A stretch of DNA of 10,418 nucleotides. Source: Methanobrevibacter sp. (GTDB lineage Archaea > Methanobacteriota > Methanobacteria > Methanobacteriales > Methanobacteriaceae). Location of the stretch: assembly GCA_017404125.1 (NCBI GenBank), contig JAFRCZ010000014.1, forward strand, positions 1-10,418, given 5' to 3'. The notes under the pieces were generated by a model, which saw nothing but the letters and a program-made list of their open reading frames with translations, ran no database searches and was not told where the DNA came from. Shown here in pieces: positions 6,259 to 10,418 of this stretch (positions within the stretch are counted from its first letter, which is position 1; every line of letters begins with the position of its first letter). The position numbers and the translations under genes are program-made.

Positions 6259-7596
6259 CTAGTGATTAAATTTTCTACTTACTTCTTCTACAGCAAGCAC
6301 TAATGGATCAGTAACCATTGATACAGGAGGTGCATAAGCAAACTCCATATTGCTCAATTCAAAGCAGGTAAGCTCTTCAGTAATAGCTAAAGTCATTGTA
6401 TCAATTCTTTCAGCTACCCTTTCCTCTGCAATGATTTGACAGCCAATAATGGTACCATCTGCATCACAAATGACCTTAACGTTCATAGGCTTAGCATTTG
6501 GATAGTATCTTGCTCTTGTTAAGGCTTCCACTTTGCCGACAACTGCTTTGATGCTGTTTTGTTGAGCAAAGCTTCTTGTAAGACCTACTGCACCAAACTC
6601 CAAATCACCAACTTTGGTTACCATTGAATTTAAAACAGGATTGAATCTTGAACGTTTTCCAGCAAGTGTTTGAGCTAAAGTCTTTGCTTGCCTTACAGCA
6701 GTTGTACCTAATTGGGAAACGGTGGTTGATCTTAAAATTGCACTATATGATTCAACACAGTCCCCTACTGCATAAACATCAGGAACGCTGGTTGCCATCC
6801 TATCATTTACAAGAACAGCCCATCTTCCACAGTCACAGCCAGCCATTTTAGCCAAGTCCAATTCTGCCCTTACACCAGTGGCCAATACAACCATATCAGC
6901 ATCAACTTCGGTTCCATCATCAAATACAGCGGTTTTGACTTTACCATCTTCACCTTTAAGTTCAATGATAGGTTGGCCTAAAACAACATCAATGCCTTCT
7001 TCTATTAAGTAATCAGTGATTATTTTAGCCATATCCGGGTCAAGGGAACGTGGAACGATTTGAGGCAACATTTCACATAAAGTCACTTTCAAGCCCATTT
7101 CCTTGAAGGCATAAGCGATTTCAATACCGATTAATCCTGCACCAGTAACCAATGCACTTTTACAGTTTTCAGACCATTCCTTTACTCTTTTACCATCATC
7201 TAAAGTTCTTATCTTAAATACTCCATCCAAGTCTACACCTTTCATAGGAGGCACAAATGGACTTCCGCCAGTAGCTAAAACCAATTTATCATATTTCATG
7301 GTTTCCTCTTGGCCATCTTTAGAATAGGTAACTGTTTTTTTAGCACTGTCAACTGCTGTTACTTCAGTTTCAAGCATTACATCAATGTTTTTTGCCTTAT
7401 AATCATCAACGGTTCTCATTACAATATCATCAAATGAATGTATTCTATCAGACAATACGTAAGGAATCGCACAAGGAGAATAAGATACCTTATTGTCTCT
7501 TGTGAGTACAACAATCTCTACTTCTTCATCTAATTTCCTAAGGTTTGAAGCTGTTGATATACCTCCAGCTCCACCACCAACGATAACAACTTTCAT
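6259..7596 (-). CDS. CoA-disulfide reductase / NADH oxidase family flavoprotein
   Basis: An FAD-dependent pyridine-nucleotide-disulfide oxidoreductase, 445 residues, full length. It shows the FAD-binding GGGAGG (7-12) and the single active-site cysteine in SYSPCAIPY (C42) typical of CoA-disulfide reductases and NADH oxidases, which work with one redox cysteine instead of a CxxxxC pair. It also has the NAD(P)H-binding GAGLIGIE (152-159), the flavin-contacting TSVPDVYAVGD (269-279), and a C-terminal dimerisation domain with YAPPVS (421-426). Family members reduce CoA disulfide or polysulfide, or reduce oxygen to water or peroxide, using NAD(P)H; in a strict anaerobe an oxygen or disulfide stress role is plausible. 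The ATG at 7596 has a modest AGGA upstream. The exact substrate cannot be read from the sequence. The spacers on both sides contain U tracts, so it is probably a single-gene transcript. Confidence 0.88.
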   Translation of the reverse strand: MKVVIVGGGAGGISTASNLRKLDEEVEIVVLTRDNKVSYSPCAIPYVLSDRIHSFDDIVMRTVDDYKAKNIDVMLETEVTAVDSAKKTVTYSKDGQEETMKYDKLVLATGGSPFVPPMKGVDLDGVFKIRTLDDGKRVKEWSENCKSALVTGAGLIGIEIAYAFKEMGLKVTLCEMLPQIVPRSLDPDMAKIITDYLIEEGIDVVLGQPIIELKGEDGKVKTAVFDDGTEVDADMVVLATGVRAELDLAKMAGCDCGRWAVLVNDRMATSVPDVYAVGDCVESYSAILRSTTVSQLGTTAVRQAKTLAQTLAGKRSRFNPVLNSMVTKVGDLEFGAVGLTRSFAQQNSIKAVVGKVEALTRARYYPNAKPMNVKVICDADGTIIGCQIIAEERVAERIDTMTLAITEELTCFELSNMEFAYAPPVSMVTDPLVLAVEEVSRKFNH

Positions 7597-7649
7597 TTAC
7601 TCAAATCCTAAATAAATACTTAATTTTTTATAGTTAGTTGAATTTTGAA

Positions 7650-7656
7650 TTATAAA
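7650..7656 (-). promoter_or_regulatory. Proximal candidate TATA box of the flavoprotein gene
   Basis: TTTATAA on the minus strand, 53 bases upstream of the ATG at 7596, a distance shared by other candidate promoters here. It would give a leader of about 30 bases. It competes with the distal site at 7802-7811. Confidence 0.3.
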
Positions 7657-7801
7657 CATTCTAATAAATTAATATGATAAAATTAATCAAATTTAAACAA
7701 AATGATTAAAATTAAAAAATTATTGAATAAAAATTAATTTAAAAAAGAAATAATTAAGAAAATTAATTAATATTAGAATCACTATAATCTATCTAAATTA
7801 T

Positions 7802-7811
7802 CTTATATATA
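7802..7811 (-). promoter_or_regulatory. Distal candidate TATA box with purine-rich BRE
   Basis: The minus strand reads GAAAGTATATATAAG, a purine-rich stretch like a TFB recognition element followed by a good TATA core. Used for the flavoprotein gene, it would produce a leader of about 180 bases. The core is nearly symmetrical, so a plus-strand promoter cannot be excluded, but no plus-strand gene follows. Confidence 0.35.
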
Positions 7812-7856
7812 CTTTCTTTATGACGTAAAAAAATTACTTTCGGACATAAAAAATTA
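7811..7856. repeat. Two imperfect direct repeats beside the distal TATA box
   Basis: On the plus strand, GACGTAAAAAAATTA (7822-7836) and GACATAAAAAATTA (7843-7856) start 21 bases apart. ACTTTC also occurs twice, at 7811-7816 and 7836-7841. For a minus-strand promoter at 7802-7811 these lie directly upstream, where an activator could bind. They also overlap the U-rich end of the rpiA transcript. Confidence 0.5.
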
Positions 7857-7918
7857 GAAAAAAAAGTAATAAAAAATTGATTGAAAAATAATAAAAAAAG
7901 ATAAAAATAGCATAAAAT
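7857..7918 (-). terminator. U-rich terminator of rpiA
   Basis: After the rpiA stop codon the minus strand has repeated T runs (TTTTT, TTTTTT, TTTTTTTT) over about 60 bases. TAAAAT (7913-7918) and ATTTTA (7927-7932) could pair with an 8-base loop that contains the stop codon, but the stem is only 6 bp. Confidence 0.45.
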
Positions 7919-8587
7919 TTATAAGTATTTTACACCATCTTTAGAACCAATAATAACCTTATCGACCATTTCAGTAAATAATCCGTTTTCTACAACACCC
8001 GGAATGGTGTTTAACTCTTTTTCCATAGGAATAGGGTTATCTATTTGACCGAATGCAACATCTAAAATAAAGTTGCCATTGTCTGTTATTACAGGACCGT
8101 CTTTTGCTTGGCCCATTCTTACTTCCACTTTACCTCCCATATCCTCTAAAGCCTTTGTTACTGGATTCAAGGAATCTGGAATGATTTCTATAGGAAGCGG
8201 AAAAGCACCTAAAACATCTACAAGTTTGGATTCATCAGCAATGATTACCAATTCCTCTGCAGAATAGTCAACAATCTTTTCTAAAGTGTGTGCTGCTCCT
8301 CCACCTTTAATCAAATTAAAGTCTGGATCAATTTCATCAGCACCATCTACAGCCAAATCTATTTCGTGCTCGCTAAGGTCTGTCAATGGAATATTCCATT
8401 GGCGAGCAAGCAGTCTTGATTGAAAAGAAGTTGGAATTCCCATTACTTCAATTCCCTCATCTCTTACTCTCATACCTACCTTTTCAATAAAGTAAAGGGT
8501 AGTTGAACCGGTACCAAGTCCTAAAACCTGGCCATCTTTTACCAAATCAGCTGCAGCATAACCGCAATCCTTTTTCATTTGACTCAT
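7919..8587 (-). CDS. rpiA: Ribose-5-phosphate isomerase A
   Basis: Interconverts ribulose 5-phosphate and ribose 5-phosphate, supplying ribose for nucleotides; in methanogens it links to the ribulose monophosphate route of pentose formation. The 222 residues match the family's usual size. Visible motifs are the phosphate-binding GLGTGST (23-29), DGADEID (81-87), KGGGAA (94-99) with E103, and a C-terminal VITDNGN (166-172). The catalytic and substrate residues D81, D84, K94 and E103 fall at the same numbers as in E. coli RpiA. The ATG at 8587 has GGTG 5 bases upstream (8593-8596), favouring it over the Met at codon 4. It starts 53 bases after the UPF0179 gene with no obvious promoter between, so the two are probably co-transcribed. 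Confidence 0.95.
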   Translation of the reverse strand: MSQMKKDCGYAAADLVKDGQVLGLGTGSTTLYFIEKVGMRVRDEGIEVMGIPTSFQSRLLARQWNIPLTDLSEHEIDLAVDGADEIDPDFNLIKGGGAAHTLEKIVDYSAEELVIIADESKLVDVLGAFPLPIEIIPDSLNPVTKALEDMGGKVEVRMGQAKDGPVITDNGNFILDVAFGQIDNPIPMEKELNTIPGVVENGLFTEMVDKVIIGSKDGVKYL

Positions 8588-8615
8588 AATAACACCAGAA
8601 TAATCATTTAAGTTA

Positions 8616-8651
8616 ATGAATAAAAATTAAAAATTTTGAATTATTTTTCAT
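8616..8651 (-). repeat. Imperfect inverted repeat across the UPF0179 stop codon
   Basis: ATGAATAAAAATT (8616-8628) and AATTATTTTTCAT (8639-8651) can pair at 11 of 13 positions with a 10-base loop. The stop codon (8641-8643) lies in one arm. It sits in the short gap before rpiA, where it could protect the upstream message end or weaken read-through. Confidence 0.4.
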
Positions 8652-9081
8652 ATATCTTTACAATACATTTCACTAAAGAGTTTCCACGAGGACAGTCATT
8701 GAATTTACCAAGATCCTTTACATAAATCCCCTTTTCCTCTTTGGAGATTCCATCAGGGAAACACAATTCCCTATTGTCACAGTCATTATTGGAACAGCCT
8801 TGACGATTAAAGTCAAAAGTTGAACCTTCAAAAACTCCTTTTGAATCAGTTAAAATGGTAAACTCTGCATTTTCAACAGCTACTACCTGAACCTTATCAT
8901 TTTCATGAACGGGACATTTCTGTTCAACATCCCTAACTTCAGTAATTGTGTATCTATGGCCTTCCTTTAAGGAATCCACACAGGAAGCCTTGAATCTGCA
9001 GGACGAGCACTCTTCTGCGGGCTCATAAAATACAAAGCTCACACCTTCCTTTGCCAATTCCTTACCAATTAATGTAATCAT
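8641..9081 (-). CDS. UPF0179 family cysteine-rich protein
   Basis: Conserved archaeal protein of unknown function, recognised by its N-terminus MITLIGKELAKEGV, FVFYEPAEEC and LCFPDG segments. The 146 residues carry nine cysteines. Eight fall in two groups of four: C25-x2-C28-x5-C34 with C56, and C96-x4-C101-x5-C107 with C130; the ninth is C139. This layout suggests two metal or iron-sulfur sites. No membrane segment is seen. An ATG at 9090 lies three codons upstream, but it directly abuts the AGGA ribosome binding site (9091-9094). That AGGA is 9 bases from the ATG at 9081, and family members start MITLIG, so I chose 9081. It lies 53 bases before rpiA and 115 bases after egsA, and may share their transcript. 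Confidence 0.88.
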   Translation of the reverse strand: MITLIGKELAKEGVSFVFYEPAEECSSCRFKASCVDSLKEGHRYTITEVRDVEQKCPVHENDKVQVVAVENAEFTILTDSKGVFEGSTFDFNRQGCSNNDCDNRELCFPDGISKEEKGIYVKDLGKFNDCPRGNSLVKCIVKIYEK

Positions 9082-9090
9082 AAATATCAT

Positions 9091-9094
9091 TCCT
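9091..9094 (-). promoter_or_regulatory. AGGA ribosome binding site deciding the UPF0179 start
   Basis: AGGA on the minus strand touches the ATG at 9090, which is too close to serve it, but is 9 bases from the ATG at 9081. The run AGGAATGAT resembles a full AGGAGGTGAT site, so the upstream ATG is probably part of the ribosome binding site. Confidence 0.6.
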
Positions 9095-9172
9095 TTTTAA
9101 ATCTTAAACTTTAATCAACATGCTAATTTAAAAGGAAATAATGAATTATTAAGAAATAATTATTAAACAACT

Positions 9173-9204
9173 TTATTTAATTAATATTTTATGCAATTAA
9201 ATAA
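9173..9204 (-). repeat. Perfect 10-base inverted repeat across the egsA stop codon
   Basis: TTATTTAATT (9173-9182) and AATTAAATAA (9195-9204) are exact reverse complements around a 12-base loop. The TAA stop codon (9197-9199) lies in one arm. Only modest T runs follow on the minus strand, so it may be a weak terminator or an mRNA-stabilising hairpin between egsA and UPF0179. Confidence 0.55.
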
Positions 9205-10240
9205 CTTCAGTCTTCTTAGCCAATTTAATGGCTGCTTCTCTTGTAAGGCCATTATCTCCTAAAATTGTATATCTATCTGGCCTTATTGTATGGGCTATTG
9301 TCAATGCATCAATGATTTCATCATCATCTACACCTAATTCAGATGCAGTAGTCGGTGCACCAATGGTTTTTAAAATATTTTGAATGGATTTCCAGTTGCC
9401 ACCATGTAAGTGCATCATCATGATTGTTCCCACACCACATTGCTCTCCATGCAATGCAGGTTTTTTAGCCACCCTATCCAAAGCATGACTGAATAAGTGT
9501 TCTGAACCGCTTGCAGGCCTGCTTGAGCCTGCAATGCTTATTGCCATACCACTGCTGAACAATGACTTTACAACAATTCTTGCACTTTCCTCAAGCCCTT
9601 CCTTAATGCTGTCAGAAGATTTTATGATAAGCTTTGCAGTCATTTCAGATAATGCAGCAGCAGATTCGCTATATGGCTCATTTCTTAATCTGTAAGCCAA
9701 TTTCCAATCCTTGATTGCTGTATAGTTTGAGACAATGTCTGCACATCCCGATGCAATTAATCTAAAAGGAGAAGTGTTAATAATGCCAGTGTCTGCAACA
9801 ACAGCCATTGGAGAATTCGCATTTTTAGAAATAGAACCCTTATCATTCTTTATTGATGCCATTGGTGATGCAATACCATCGTGGGATGCTGTTGTTGGAA
9901 CAGAAATGAAATAATTATGTGCATTGGTGGAAGCAAGCTTTGCAACATCAATGATTTTACCTCCCCCAACACCTAACACTACAGAAGCATTAGCTATTTT
10001 ATCCTGAACCTTCTCAACAGACTCCATGGAAGCATCCTTGACCTTTACAACTTCAACTCCGAAGCCAGACTTTTCCAACGCATCGACTGTCTGTTTTCCA
10101 GCCACATCAAATGTGTGGAAACCTGATACAACCAACGCTTCATCAAATAAACGTAAATTTTTACATATTTCACCAATATTATCAAGAACATTTGGCCCAA
10201 TATGCACTTCTCTTGGCATTTGAATTGTTTTAGAATCCAT
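9197..10240 (-). CDS. egsA: sn-glycerol-1-phosphate dehydrogenase
   Basis: Reduces dihydroxyacetone phosphate to sn-glycerol-1-phosphate with NAD(P)H, making the glycerol backbone with the stereochemistry peculiar to archaeal ether lipids. The 347 residues match the family length and resemble the iron-alcohol-dehydrogenase/glycerol-dehydrogenase fold. Visible are the nucleotide-binding [11 protein letters not shown] (90-100), the conserved [17 protein letters not shown] (113-129), and the likely zinc ligands D168 (in [11 protein letters not shown]), H248 (in [11 protein letters not shown]) and H264 (in [10 protein letters not shown]). It acts in the cytoplasm, upstream of the prenyl transferases that attach the lipid chains. 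The ATG at 10240 is preceded by AGGAG (10246-10250), 5 bases away. UPF0179 and rpiA follow on the same strand and may be read from the same promoter. Confidence 0.95.
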   Translation of the reverse strand: MDSKTIQMPREVHIGPNVLDNIGEICKNLRLFDEALVVSGFHTFDVAGKQTVDALEKSGFGVEVVKVKDASMESVEKVQDKIANASVVLGVGGGKIIDVAKLASTNAHNYFISVPTTASHDGIASPMASIKNDKGSISKNANSPMAVVADTGIINTSPFRLIASGCADIVSNYTAIKDWKLAYRLRNEPYSESAAALSEMTAKLIIKSSDSIKEGLEESARIVVKSLFSSGMAISIAGSSRPASGSEHLFSHALDRVAKKPALHGEQCGVGTIMMMHLHGGNWKSIQNILKTIGAPTTASELGVDDDEIIDALTIAHTIRPDRYTILGDNGLTREAAIKLAKKTEVI

Positions 10241-10287
10241 ATTATCTCCTTAAAAATTAATTTTTTATTGAATAATTGAATCTATAA

Positions 10288-10346
10288 TATCTATAAATTT
10301 ATAGCATGTTAATTAATATTAATTTAATATATGTTATCTATAAATT
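10288..10346. promoter_or_regulatory. Palindrome and direct repeat in the egsA promoter region
   Basis: CTATAAATTTATAG (10291-10304) is a perfect 14-base palindrome, 50 bases upstream of the egsA ATG, where other candidate TATA boxes lie in this window. TATCTATAAATT occurs at 10288-10299 and again at 10335-10346, starting 47 bases apart. The palindrome could be the TATA box itself, an operator, or both. The remaining sequence to the window end holds no gene that I can see. Confidence 0.4.
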
Positions 10347-10418
10347 AAATAAGTTTTGATTTAAAATTCTCATCAACCAACAATTTTTTATTTTTTTCCA
10401 TTACTGTAAACTATATAA

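Larger units (their letters stand above)
7597..7918. other. AT-rich region between rpiA and the flavoprotein gene
   Basis: These 322 bases contain no credible gene. From right to left on the minus strand they hold the U-rich rpiA terminator, paired direct repeats (7811-7856), a strong TATA-like box (7802-7811), about 140 bases of featureless AT-rich DNA, and a second TATA-like site near the flavoprotein gene (7650-7656). Confidence 0.55.

Noticed and set aside
7702..7737. Tiny plus-strand ORF in the spacer upstream of the flavoprotein gene
   Set aside because: Eleven codons, almost all Lys/Ile/Leu/Asn from AT-rich DNA, with no ribosome binding site.
9144..9161. Hairpin AATTATT/AATAATT between egsA and UPF0179
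   Set aside because: A 7-bp all-AT stem in very AT-rich DNA is expected by chance and has no U tract after it.

Overview
The window looks like chromosomal DNA from a host-associated methanogenic archaeon of the order Methanobacteriales, most likely Methanobrevibacter. The evidence is very AT-rich spacers, Shine-Dalgarno sites of the GGTG/GGTGAT and AGGAG types, and an archaeal gene set: sn-glycerol-1-phosphate dehydrogenase, a UPF0179 protein, a DUF530-type protein, archaeal RpiA and an Alg7/AglH-like glycosyltransferase. I see no mobile element, CRISPR array, tRNA or rRNA. The genus is an inference from protein and base-composition features, not from a database search.

All eight genes lie on the minus strand, so transcription runs from high to low coordinates. 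From right to left: egsA (9197-10240) makes the archaeal lipid backbone. UPF0179 (8641-9081, start corrected) and rpiA (7919-8587) follow with short gaps and may form one transcript with egsA. Next come a CoA-disulfide reductase/NADH oxidase family flavoprotein (6259-7596) and methionyl-tRNA synthetase metG (3921-5972, TTG start). A DUF530-type zinc-ribbon/HTH protein (2187-3770) is followed 56 bases on by an acidic-tailed HTH protein (1435-2130, start corrected). Last is a membrane sugar-phosphate transferase of the Alg7/AglH/MraY superfamily (43-1068).

Most of the window is housekeeping. The less explained part is the DUF530/acidic-HTH pair (1435-3770). Both proteins have recognisable nucleic-acid-binding features and no known function. 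Their promoter carries a perfect 10-base inverted repeat around a GC-rich core, placed where a repressor could cover the transcription start.

At the non-coding level, inverted repeats span or touch the stop codon of several genes. The strongest are at the acidic-HTH gene (10 bp), egsA (10 bp) and UPF0179 (11 of 13 bp). At 33-50 and 1421-1444 the hairpin is followed by U tracts and looks like a terminator. Other structure includes a 15-base tandem repeat in the metG leader, paired direct repeats beside a TATA-like box upstream of the flavoprotein gene, and a 14-base palindrome upstream of egsA. These are sequence observations; regulatory roles are inferred.
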